Position numbers and translations under genes: made by a program. Shown in pieces: positions 1 to 6,248 of a stretch of 8,091 nucleotides of DNA. The stretch spans positions 1 to 8,091 of the forward strand of contig CANJKD010000081.1 in assembly GCA_947474415.1 (NCBI GenBank), written 5' to 3'. The notes beneath the pieces were generated by a model. That model searched no databases. It saw only the letters and a list, made by a program, of their open reading frames with translations, and was not told where the DNA came from. The first letter of the stretch is position 1. Every line of letters begins with the position of its first letter. Origin of the DNA: Burkholderiales bacterium (GTDB lineage Bacteria > Pseudomonadota > Gammaproteobacteria > Burkholderiales > Burkholderiaceae_C).

Positions 1-415
1 GCTCGCTCGGCGTGACGATGTCCGTCAGGCGGATGCCGAACTTGTCGTTGACGACGACCACCTCGCCCTGGGCGATCAGGTAGCCGTTGACGAGCACGTC
101 CATCGGCTCGCCGGCCAGCGCCTCGAGCTCGACCACCGAGCCCTGCGCGAGCTGCAGAATGTGCTTGATCGGGATCCGTGTGCGGCCCAACTCCACGGTC
201 AGTTGCACCGGGATGTCGAGGATCATGTTGATGTCGTTGCCGGCCGACATTGCCGTGGTCGGCGTGAAGTTCTGGAACGACGCCGACGCCACCTGGTCGG
301 CAGCCGAGTGCAGTTCCGAGGCGGTTTCCGGCTTCGCTTCGGCCAGAGCGGCGGCCCATTCGGCCGCCATCGCGTCCTGTTCGTCGCTGGCTGCGGTGGT
401 GTTCTCTTCAGACAT
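1..415 (-). CDS. fliN: Flagellar motor switch protein FliN (3' end outside window)
   Basis: FliN forms the lower part of the cytoplasmic C-ring with FliM and also docks the FliH-FliI export ATPase complex. The 138 residues visible start MSEENTTAASDEQ. They have an acidic, Ala-rich N-terminal segment of about 60 residues, then a SPOA (surface presentation of antigens) domain from about residue 62. Typical FliN strings are visible: ILDIPVQLTVELGRTRIPI, VVELEALAGEPMDVLVNG and KFGIRLTDIVTPSE. Family members usually end shortly after TDIVTPSER, so only a few codons are missing. The ATG at 415-413 is supported by GGAG six bases upstream (422-425). The start overlaps the fliM stop by 8 nt (ATGTCTGA), which suggests translational coupling that keeps FliM and FliN output matched. 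fliO/fliP would be expected next but lie outside the window. Identification is secure. Confidence 0.96.
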   Translation of the reverse strand, partial: MSEENTTAASDEQDAMAAEWAAALAEAKPETASELHSAADQVASASFQNFTPTTAMSAGNDINMILDIPVQLTVELGRTRIPIKHILQLAQGSVVELEALAGEPMDVLVNGYLIAQGEVVVVNDKFGIRLTDIVTPSE

Positions 416-1409
416 TGCTTGCTCCAATCCAGCCATCGCTCGTGCTGGTCAACAGTTTGTTCACTTTCAGCGCGTACTTGCCGTTCGAGATGCCGTAGTG
501 ACAGTCGAGCACCGGCACGCCGGCAACCTTGGCCTCCACCGACTGGCGCATGTCGAGTTCGATGAAGTCGCCCGCCTTCAGCGCCAGCAACTGCTCCACC
601 GTGGCCGGCGCGTGCGCCAACTCCACCACCAACTCGACCTCCGCCGACTGGATCTGCTCTTTCATCAGGTTCACCCAGCGCCGGTCGGGTTCGACGGCAT
701 CGCCCTGCATGGTCGAGTACAGGATGTCGCGGATCGGCTCCAGCGTGGCGTAGGGAATGCAGAAGTGGATCGTGCCGCTGGTGTCGCCGATTTCGAGCGT
801 GAAGCTTGTCGCCACCACCACCTCGCTCGGCGTGGCGATATTCGCGAACTGGGGCTGCATCTCCGAGCGCTGGTACTCCAGTTCGAGCGGATAAATGCCT
901 TGCCAGGCCTTCTTGTACTCGGCCGTGATCACCTCGATGATGCGGGTGATGATGCGCAGTTCGGTGGGCGAGAAGTCACGCCCTTCGATGCGCGTGTGGT
1001 ACTTGCCGGCGCCGCCGAAGAGCGCGTCGATGACTGCGAACACCAGCGTCGGGTCGCACACGATCAGCCCCGAGCCGCGCAGCGGCCGAACGCTCACGAT
1101 GTTGAAATTGGTCGGCACCACGATCTCGCGCAGGAAGGCGCTGTACTTCTGCACCTTGATGCTGCCGATGGCGATTTCCGGGCTCCTGCGGATCAGGTTG
1201 AACAGGCCGATGCGTATGTTGCGCGCGAACCGTTCGTTGATGATTTCCATCGTGGGCATGCGCCCGCGAACAATGCGTTCCTGGCTCGCGATGTCATAGC
1301 CACGAACCGCCCTGTTGTCGACTTCCTCGGCCTCCAGCTTCTGGCTTTCGCCGGTGATGCCTTGCAGCAATGCGTCGACTTCGTCCTGCGACAGGATGTG
1401 CTGATTCAT
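408..1409 (-). CDS. fliM: Flagellar motor switch protein FliM
   Basis: FliM is the middle C-ring protein. It binds phosphorylated CheY and passes the signal to FliG to reverse rotation. The protein is 333 aa, the usual length. The N-terminus MNQHILSQDEVDALLQGI is the CheY-P binding motif (LSQxEVDALL, residues 6-15). A flexible linker leads to the CheC-like middle domain (about 45-235), with the GGAG loop at 132-135 that faces FliG. A C-terminal SPOA domain (about 255-322, ending near KYALKVNKLL) pairs with FliN. The start is chosen because the CheY motif begins right there. No good ribosome binding site precedes it: the upstream bases read AGTCACCCCGC. fliL ends 44 nt upstream, and a 15-codon frame fills that gap and ends in ATGA at the fliM start, so fliM may depend on coupled translation. 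The stop overlaps fliN by 8 nt. Confidence 0.98.
   Translation of the reverse strand: MNQHILSQDEVDALLQGITGESQKLEAEEVDNRAVRGYDIASQERIVRGRMPTMEIINERFARNIRIGLFNLIRRSPEIAIGSIKVQKYSAFLREIVVPTNFNIVSVRPLRGSGLIVCDPTLVFAVIDALFGGAGKYHTRIEGRDFSPTELRIITRIIEVITAEYKKAWQGIYPLELEYQRSEMQPQFANIATPSEVVVATSFTLEIGDTSGTIHFCIPYATLEPIRDILYSTMQGDAVEPDRRWVNLMKEQIQSAEVELVVELAHAPATVEQLLALKAGDFIELDMRQSVEAKVAGVPVLDCHYGISNGKYALKVNKLLTSTSDGWIGASNV
422..425 (-). promoter_or_regulatory. Ribosome binding site of fliN inside fliM
   Basis: GGAG lies 6 nt upstream of the fliN ATG and within the last codons of fliM. It fixes the fliN start at 415 and means fliN can be initiated by ribosomes finishing fliM. Confidence 0.6.
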
Positions 1410-1453
1410 GCGGGGTGACTTGGTGCGTGGCCGAAGGCGAAGGAGTCAGACAT
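1406..1453 (-). other. Possible 15-codon coupling ORF between fliL and fliM
   Basis: An ATG follows the fliL TAA with no gap (TAAATG). It opens a frame reading MSDSFAFGHAPSHPA, and its TGA overlaps the fliM ATG as ATGA. There is no ribosome binding site for it other than arrival of ribosomes from fliL. It could carry ribosomes across the 44-nt gap to the poorly marked fliM start. It could equally be chance: the peptide resembles nothing I recognise, and 15 codons is short in a GC-rich genome. Confidence 0.25.
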
Positions 1454-2062
1454 TTACTGGATGATGAAGTTGGAGAAGTGGACGCGATGAATCGGGTTGT
1501 CCACGACCGTCGCCTTTTTCTTGGCCTTCGGGTTCTTCTTGGGCGTGTCTTCGCCTTCGTCGGCGTCGTTGGGTTCTTCGATGGCAATGCCCATCGTGCG
1601 GGCAGCTTCACGCTGGACCTGGCCGGCGAGCTTCTCCTTGCCCGAGCGTTCCAGCAACTCGCGCGAGCTCTTGTGTGCCAGGATCATCAGGATGCCGTTG
1701 CGGATCGCCGGCATGTAGGTCTTCATTTCCTCGGCGAACTTCGGGTCCTCGACTTCGAGCGTGATGCCGATCTGCGCGTAGCGGTCGGATTCCTTGTCGG
1801 ACAGGTTCACGACGAACGGGTCGAGCGGCACGAAGGTCGGCGGGTGCTTCGGGTCGCGTTTGGCAGCGGCGTGCTCGGCGACCGGCGCGTCTTCTTCGGC
1901 GCCGTCGGTGTCGTGCGCTTTCTTTTTCATGAGGAACATCGCCGCACCGCCGCCAATCAGCACCACCAGCAGCGCTGCCGCGACGATGATGATCAGTTTT
2001 TTCTTGCTTTTCTTTGCGGGCACTGCTGCATCAGCATCAGCGGTGGGAGCAGCAGCAGACAT
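1454..2062 (-). CDS. fliL: Flagellar basal body-associated protein FliL
   Basis: FliL is a single-pass inner-membrane protein. It surrounds or contacts the MotAB stator and supports torque, especially during swarming. The 202-aa product has a short cytoplasmic N-terminus with a lysine cluster (AKKSKKK, residues 16-22). One transmembrane helix follows (about 23-44, LIIIVAAALLVVLIGGGAAM), then positive charges (MKKK) and a periplasmic domain. The periplasmic domain carries FliL landmarks: FVPLDPFVVNLSD (77-89), YAQIGITLEV (95-104), an AIRNGILMILAHKSS helix, and the usual ending FSNFIIQ. It is longer than enteric FliL (about 154 aa), mainly through a charged stretch at about 161-190. The ATG is supported by AAGGAG 5 nt upstream. 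It is probably the first gene of a fliLMN... unit, because a 166-nt gap with a candidate promoter precedes it. Confidence 0.96.
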   Translation of the reverse strand: MSAAAPTADADAAVPAKKSKKKLIIIVAAALLVVLIGGGAAMFLMKKKAHDTDGAEEDAPVAEHAAAKRDPKHPPTFVPLDPFVVNLSDKESDRYAQIGITLEVEDPKFAEEMKTYMPAIRNGILMILAHKSSRELLERSGKEKLAGQVQREAARTMGIAIEEPNDADEGEDTPKKNPKAKKKATVVDNPIHRVHFSNFIIQ

Positions 2063-2067
2063 CGTCT

Positions 2068-2073
2068 CTCCTT
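2068..2073 (-). promoter_or_regulatory. Ribosome binding site of fliL
   Basis: AAGGAG lies 5 nt upstream of the fliL ATG. It is the strongest Shine-Dalgarno match among the genes here, as expected if fliL starts a transcript and cannot rely on coupling from fliK. Confidence 0.75.
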
Positions 2074-2088
2074 CAGTTCACGGGGCCG

Positions 2089-2123
2089 CAGCGGCGCCGC
2101 AGAGGGGTCCCCGGCGCCTGCTG
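2089..2123 (-). other. GC-rich hairpin in the fliL leader
   Basis: On the minus strand CAGC-A-GGCGCC and GGCGCC-GCTG can pair into a stem of 10 base pairs with one bulged A and a 14-nt loop. The loop contains GGGGACCCC. It lies between the candidate -10 box (2135-2140) and the fliL ribosome binding site (2068-2073). No run of T follows on the minus strand, so it does not look like an intrinsic terminator. It would sit almost at the 5' end of a transcript from the candidate promoter and could protect or regulate the leader. The pairing is visible in the sequence; any function is inference. Confidence 0.45.
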
Positions 2124-2134
2124 GCATGAAGGAA

Positions 2135-2161
2135 ATTATGGAAACGATGGCGGGAACTTAA
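2135..2161 (-). promoter_or_regulatory. Candidate promoter upstream of fliL
   Basis: The fliK-fliL gap contains the most AT-rich patch of the window. On the minus strand TTAAGT (2161-2156) and CATAAT (2140-2135) are separated by 15 nt, a short spacing for the housekeeping sigma factor. The same stretch loosely resembles a flagellar sigma-28 site: TTAAGTTC against TAAAGTTT, and about 10 nt later TTCCATAA against GCCGATAA. Neither match is strong. Position is the main support: fliL begins a separate operon in enterics. I see no clear sigma-54 GG/GC box pair in the gap. Confidence 0.3.
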
Positions 2162-2228
2162 GCGGTGATAAGGGGGGGAATAGGTGGCCAGTCCGGCGCT
2201 GGCGAGTCGGCTCGACCCAGGTGCGAGG

Positions 2229-3518
2229 TCAGGCGTACAGGTCGACGCCGCCCAGCGTCACGGTGCGGCGCACCGCACGCTGTGCGCCAGCCCCGGCCGC
2301 GTCAGCCGCGTCGCCCGCGCCGATGCGCCGGGCGCGTGGGCCGGCCCCCGCCGTGGTGCCTGGTTCCGAACCATCGCCCCGGCCGCGCGAGTGCTGCGAC
2401 ACCCCGCCCCCCGCCAGCGTGAAGCCGGCGTCGTGCAGGGCGCTGGCCAGTGCCGGCAGGCTGGCCTCGATGGCCTCGCGCGTGGCCGCCGCATCGGCGC
2501 CGAAGTCCACGCGTGCCTGGGTGCCATCGACCACAATCTGCACCGACACCGGGCCCATGTCGGCCGGGTTCAGGTGCAACTCGGCGTGCTGCACGCCGTC
2601 GCGCGCCAGCACGCTCAATTGCAGGCCGAGGGCCTGCTGGAATTCGGGTGCATTCACCGGCGTTGGAACGGCCACCGCCAGCGGTGGCGGCGCCTGTGGG
2701 AGCTGGGCAGCGGGCAACACCCCGGCTGCGGCTGCGGCGGCCAGCGCGGCGTCCGGCGCGCCGGTGGCCGCCCGCGCCGCCTCGGCCGCCGGCAGGGTGC
2801 CGATGTCGGTGGCCAGCAGTGCCGCAAAGCCGGGCTCGGGCGGGCCGGCAGGCTGGTTTGTGCCGGCACCGCCTTCGGCCACTGCCAACGCGTCGGTACG
2901 GGGTGCGCCCGGTGCGGCGGAACCGAAGGGTGGGCTGTCGCCCGCCGCCGCCGCCTCACCGCTGCCGAGGCTTGCGCCCGCAGCGCTGGCGCCGCGTGCC
3001 TCGGTCGCAACGGCAGGTTCACGCGGAAACCCGGCGATCCACTGCAGCAGGGCCGGGTCGGGCGCCACGCCAGCATCGGCCCGGTGCAAGCCCGCAGCCT
3101 CGGTGGACAGGCGGCGGCCGCCGTCGGCGTCGGGCACAGGCTGGCCGGCGCCGGAGGCGGCCGGCCGCGCGCTGCGGTTCGCCGCGCCGGCCGGCGTGGC
3201 GCCGCGCGGCTTTCCGGCCGTGGCCGGCTGCACCGCGATGTCGGACTCGGCATCGTCCGGCGTTGCGGCATCGGCTGCCGGCCCGGAGGGCGTTGGGCGC
3301 GAGGCTTGCCCGGCTTGCTGCGCCGGCTCGGGGCGCAGTGCGGCAGGTTCTGGCCTGGCGTTCGCCACCGCCACGGCCTGGTTCTGGCGCAACAGTGAAG
3401 CGAAGCCGGCCGGGTCGGCATTCGATGCCGGCGCATGGCCGGCCGATGGCGCCGGCGCCGCGGGTTCTGTCGACGCGCTGCGCTCAGCGCGCAGTGAGGT
3501 GGTCTTGAGGGGTGACAT
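2229..3518 (-). CDS. fliK: Flagellar hook-length control protein FliK
   Basis: FliK is exported through the growing hook. It acts as a molecular ruler whose C-terminal domain tells FlhB to switch from hook to filament substrates. The start is the ATG at 3518-3516 (MSPLKTTSLRAER), 14 nt after the fliJ stop. An in-frame GTG at 3575 would run into fliJ and is less likely. This gives 429 aa. Residues 1-290 are low-complexity, rich in Ala, Pro and Gly, as expected for the extended ruler part. Residues about 293-380 form the Flg_hook C-terminal domain (PF02120-like): FQQALGLQLSVLARDGVQ, then ELHLNPADMGPVSVQI (313-328, matching the family LxPxxLGxVxV motif), then EASLPALASALHDAGFTL. A Gly/Ala/Arg-rich tail ends in GGVDLYA, an ending common in betaproteobacterial FliK. 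No ribosome binding site is evident, so it may be read by coupling from fliJ. Confidence 0.93.
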   Translation of the reverse strand: MSPLKTTSLRAERSASTEPAAPAPSAGHAPASNADPAGFASLLRQNQAVAVANARPEPAALRPEPAQQAGQASRPTPSGPAADAATPDDAESDIAVQPATAGKPRGATPAGAANRSARPAASGAGQPVPDADGGRRLSTEAAGLHRADAGVAPDPALLQWIAGFPREPAVATEARGASAAGASLGSGEAAAAGDSPPFGSAAPGAPRTDALAVAEGGAGTNQPAGPPEPGFAALLATDIGTLPAAEAARAATGAPDAALAAAAAAGVLPAAQLPQAPPPLAVAVPTPVNAPEFQQALGLQLSVLARDGVQHAELHLNPADMGPVSVQIVVDGTQARVDFGADAAATREAIEASLPALASALHDAGFTLAGGGVSQHSRGRGDGSEPGTTAGAGPRARRIGAGDAADAAGAGAQRAVRRTVTLGGVDLYA

Positions 3519-3532
3519 GGCGGTGCGTGGTT

Positions 3533-4000
3533 TCAGCTCAGGCCCGGCTGGCCACCCGTGCCGTGCCGGTTCCACGCGACGCGGGCCGCGAACTCGTCGC
3601 TCTGCTTCTGGTCGCGCCGCTCGTCGGCAAGCCGTTGTTCGAGGCCGCGGCGTTCGATCAGCTTGCGCACCGAGGCGCAGCGCAACTCGGCTTCGCTCAG
3701 CAGCCCGAGCGCGCGCTCGACCTGGCTTTCGGCATGCGCCTCGACACGCAGCTGGTGGTCGACCGCTTGCGTCAGCCGTGCCATGAAACCGTGGTAGCAG
3801 TGCACCAGCTCAATCCGCCCCTCGACGGCGAACTGCGCGTTCCAGCGTTGTTCGTATTCGCGCCGGTAGGTGCGCAGTTGCTCGGATTGCGCGCTGGCGG
3901 CCTGGCGGTGCGCCACGGCGCGCAAGTGTTCGGCAATTGCCGTATCGCGCTGGCTCTCGTTGCGGCCAAGCAGTACGGCCAGGGTGTGGATGTTCGTCAT
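3533..4000 (-). CDS. fliJ: Flagellar export chaperone/ATPase stalk protein FliJ
   Basis: FliJ is a small coiled-coil protein. It inserts into the FliI hexamer like the gamma subunit of F1 ATPase and links it to FlhA in the export gate. The start is the ATG at 4000-3998 ([19 protein letters not shown]), giving 155 aa, close to the usual 147 or so. A longer frame reaching 4063 would overlap fliI by more and adds a non-conserved Arg/Gln-rich stretch. The sequence is almost all charged or polar helix with heptad-like spacing, has no membrane segment, and shows family features such as [12 protein letters not shown] and a C-terminal [28 protein letters not shown]. Identity rests on this composition plus its place between fliI and fliK. 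The start overlaps the fliI stop as ATGA and has no separate ribosome binding site. Confidence 0.9.
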   Translation of the reverse strand: MTNIHTLAVLLGRNESQRDTAIAEHLRAVAHRQAASAQSEQLRTYRREYEQRWNAQFAVEGRIELVHCYHGFMARLTQAVDHQLRVEAHAESQVERALGLLSEAELRCASVRKLIERRGLEQRLADERRDQKQSDEFAARVAWNRHGTGGQPGLS

Positions 4001-5433
4001 GCGCGTGCGCTGCCGCTGACCACCGCATGCAGCCGCTGCAGGCTGCTGCCCAGCGCGGCGCATTCGTGCATGCCCTGCTGCAGCAACGCGGTCATCGGTT
4101 CATGCAGGCGTACGGCGGTATCGAGTTCGGCGTCGTGGCCAGGCGCATAGGCGCCGAGCTGGATCAGGTCGCGCGCCTTCTGGTGGCGGGCATGCAATTG
4201 GCGGAAGCGCCGCGCCGCTTCAATGTGCTCGCCCGAGGCCACGCTCGTCATCACCCGCGAGACCGACTTCTCGATATCGATGGCCGGGTAGTGGCCGGCC
4301 TCGGCCAGCTCGCGCGAGAGCACGATGTGGCCGTCGAGAATGCCGCGCGCGGCATCGGCGATCGGGTCTTGCTGGTCATCGCCTTCGCTGAGCACGGTGT
4401 AGAACGCGGTGATCGAGCCGCCCCCGGCCACGCCGTTGCCACTGCGCTCCACCAGCTGCGGCAGCTTCGCGAAGCAGCTCGGCGGGTAGCCCTTTGTGGC
4501 AGGCGGCTCGCCGATGGCCAGCGCGATCTCGCGCTGCGCCATCGCATACCGCGTCAGCGAATCCATCAGCAGCAGCACGTTCATGCCGCGGTCACGGAAG
4601 TGTTCGGCAATCACGGTGGCGTAGTTCGCACCCTGCATTCGAACCAGGGGCGGCGAGTCGGCCGTGGCCACCACCACCACGGCGCGGCGCATGCCTTCTT
4701 CACCCAGGATGTCTTCGATGAATTCCTTTACCTCGCGGCCGCGCTCGCCGATCAGCCCGACCACGATCACCTCGGCCTCGGTGTAGCGCGCCATCATGCC
4801 CAGCAACACCGACTTGCCCACGCCGGTGCCGGCGAACAGGCCGATGCGCTGGCCCCGGCCCACCGTGAGCATGGCGTTGATCGCGCGCACACCGGTGTCG
4901 AGCGGGGTGCGCACTGGGTCGCGGTCCATCGCGTTGATCGGGCGGCGCGTCAGCGGTTCCTTGTGGACATGGGCTATGGCGCCCTTGCGGTCCATTGGCA
5001 TGCCGTGCGAGTCAATCACGCGGCCGAGCAGGCCGTCGCCCACCGGCAGGTGCAGCGTGCGGTCCTGGTGACGGCGCCACGGGTGGCGCGCCGCGCCGAG
5101 CTGCATCGGCACGATGGGGGACGGGCGCGGCACGACGCGCGCGCCGCTGGCCAGCCCGGCCACATCGGCGGTCGGCATCAGATAGGCGCAGTCGGCTGAG
5201 AAGCCGACCACCTCAGCCGGCACCGGCGCCTGGCCTTCCATGCGCACTTCGCAGACCGAACCTACCGGCACGCGAATGCCGGCGGCTTCGAGCACGAGGC
5301 CCGTCACGCGCACCAGCAGACCCTGCGTTTCGAGGTGCATCGCATCGGCCGAAAAGTTGCGCATGTCGGCCAGGTAGCGCTGCCATTTCTCAGTGGTGGC
5401 CAGCGCGTGTATTTCATGCGGGGAAGTGATCAT
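3997..5433 (-). CDS. fliI: Flagellum-specific ATP synthase FliI (export ATPase)
   Basis: FliI is the hexameric ATPase of the flagellar type III export apparatus, related to F1 beta. It releases chaperones and helps load substrates at the cytoplasmic face. The 478-aa product has an N-terminal beta-barrel (about 35-105), then the nucleotide-binding core. This has Walker A AGTGVGKS (201-208), the [16 protein letters not shown] segment (226-241) with the catalytic Glu region, and Walker [18 protein letters not shown] (286-302). [20 protein letters not shown] (311-330) and the alpha/beta ATPase signature [10 protein letters not shown] (383-392) follow. All catalytic motifs look intact. The N-terminal 30 residues are the amphipathic part that binds FliH. 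The ATG at 5433-5431 overlaps the fliH stop as ATGA, and an AAGG lies 7 nt upstream. The stop overlaps fliJ as ATGA. Confidence 0.98.
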   Translation of the reverse strand: MITSPHEIHALATTEKWQRYLADMRNFSADAMHLETQGLLVRVTGLVLEAAGIRVPVGSVCEVRMEGQAPVPAEVVGFSADCAYLMPTADVAGLASGARVVPRPSPIVPMQLGAARHPWRRHQDRTLHLPVGDGLLGRVIDSHGMPMDRKGAIAHVHKEPLTRRPINAMDRDPVRTPLDTGVRAINAMLTVGRGQRIGLFAGTGVGKSVLLGMMARYTEAEVIVVGLIGERGREVKEFIEDILGEEGMRRAVVVVATADSPPLVRMQGANYATVIAEHFRDRGMNVLLLMDSLTRYAMAQREIALAIGEPPATKGYPPSCFAKLPQLVERSGNGVAGGGSITAFYTVLSEGDDQQDPIADAARGILDGHIVLSRELAEAGHYPAIDIEKSVSRVMTSVASGEHIEAARRFRQLHARHQKARDLIQLGAYAPGHDAELDTAVRLHEPMTALLQQGMHECAALGSSLQRLHAVVSGSARA

Positions 5434-6248
5434 TCGTGTGCCTTGCGGGTGTCGTCACGGCCGGTGCCGGCTTGCAATTGGGCGTGGTCGGTGGCCTCCT
5501 CGGGCGCCACTTGCCCGTCCCAGCTTTCATCGATGCCCAGCGTGGCCGCCGCGCGGCGCCAGCGGGTGTCGAGGCTGGCGTCGATCACACCGATGTCGGA
5601 CTCGACCAGGCAGCCGCCGCGCGCCATGCTGGCGTCGCCGAGCAGGCGCGCGCCGCGTGCCTCGATCACCTCGGCCGCGCCAAGGGCCACCAGCGCGTGG
5701 TCATCCGGGTGCACGCGCAGCGTGATGTGGCGGGCACTGAGCAGCAGCGTGTCGAGCGCCTCCTGTGCCACCTGCGCCACCAGGTCGGGGCGCGTCACCA
5801 GCTCCGAGCGCACGATCTGGCGCGCCAGGTGGGTGGCGCTGATGGCCAGGGTGCGCGCCATGTCCTGTTGCAGGCCGTCCAGCTCGTCGGCGAGCGACTG
5901 CACGAGTGTGCCGACCTGCGCCGTGGCCTGCTTCGCATAGCTTTGCTTGAAGCCGTCGAGCGCCACCAGGCCGTCGCGGTAGCCGTCCTGATAACCGGCC
6001 TGGCGCGCGGCCTGCAGGGCAGCCGCCTGCTGCGCCGCCGGGTCGGGTTTCGCAGCCTCGTCGGCGCTGCCCGTCGTGCCGGTCGCGCCGCGCTGCACAT
6101 TCGCCTGAGGCAGCGGGCCACCGGCCAGGTCGCCGGGGCTCCAGGCGGAGAACGAACTCAGTTCTTCGCGTGGAATGAAGCGCGCGTAGGCATTGCTGCG
6201 GCCGCCATCGGCCGGTGGCGGCACGGGGCGCGGTTTAGACGAAGTCAT
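5430..6248 (-). CDS. fliH: Flagellar assembly protein FliH (FliI regulator)
   Basis: FliH dimers hold and restrain FliI and tether it to FliN in the C-ring, like the peripheral stalk of ATP synthase. The start is the ATG at 6248-6246 ([12 protein letters not shown]), chosen over a GTG at 6263 because GGAGG lies 5 nt upstream. This gives 272 aa. The Pro-rich N-terminus is followed by [20 protein letters not shown] (21-40), the conserved segment with Trp36 thought to contact FliN/FlhA. Next is a Gly/Ala linker, then AxxxGxxxGxxxG (A81, G85, G89, G93), the glycine-repeat helix characteristic of FliH. A long helix follows (about 100-170), then the C-terminal FliI-binding domain ([34 protein letters not shown]). 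It overlaps the fliG 3' end by 14 nt and fliI by 4 nt. Confidence 0.95.
   Translation of the reverse strand: MTSSKPRPVPPPADGGRSNAYARFIPREELSSFSAWSPGDLAGGPLPQANVQRGATGTTGSADEAAKPDPAAQQAAALQAARQAGYQDGYRDGLVALDGFKQSYAKQATAQVGTLVQSLADELDGLQQDMARTLAISATHLARQIVRSELVTRPDLVAQVAQEALDTLLLSARHITLRVHPDDHALVALGAAEVIEARGARLLGDASMARGGCLVESDIGVIDASLDTRWRRAAATLGIDESWDGQVAPEEATDHAQLQAGTGRDDTRKAHE

Noticed and set aside
87..1418. Plus-strand open frame of 443 codons opposite fliN and fliM
   Set aside because: It mirrors the codon pattern of fliM/fliN and gives His/Arg/Val/Asp-rich sequence without motifs. It also crosses the fliM-fliN junction, as a shadow frame would.
2089..2123. Intrinsic terminator after fliK
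   Set aside because: The stem is strong but no T run follows it on the minus strand, and it lies downstream of the candidate promoter, so a leader hairpin is the better reading.
3519..3575. GTG start for FliK at 3575
   Set aside because: It would overlap the fliJ coding end and adds a Pro/Arg stretch. The ATG at 3518 lies just after the fliJ stop.
2014..3786. Plus-strand open frames of 590, 404 and 352 codons opposite fliK
   Set aside because: They are Arg/Ala/Pro/Ser-rich with no recognisable domain and lie antisense to fliK, whose C-terminal domain and operon position are clear. High GC removes stops from all frames.
4001..4063. Longer FliJ start at 4063
   Set aside because: It would add 21 non-conserved residues overlapping the fliI end. 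The ATG at 4000 gives the normal FliJ N-terminus and a classic ATGA junction.
3937..5199. Plus-strand open frame of 420 codons opposite fliI and fliJ
   Set aside because: Histidine- and Arg-rich translation typical of the antisense of a GC-rich gene. The minus strand encodes an intact FliI with Walker motifs.
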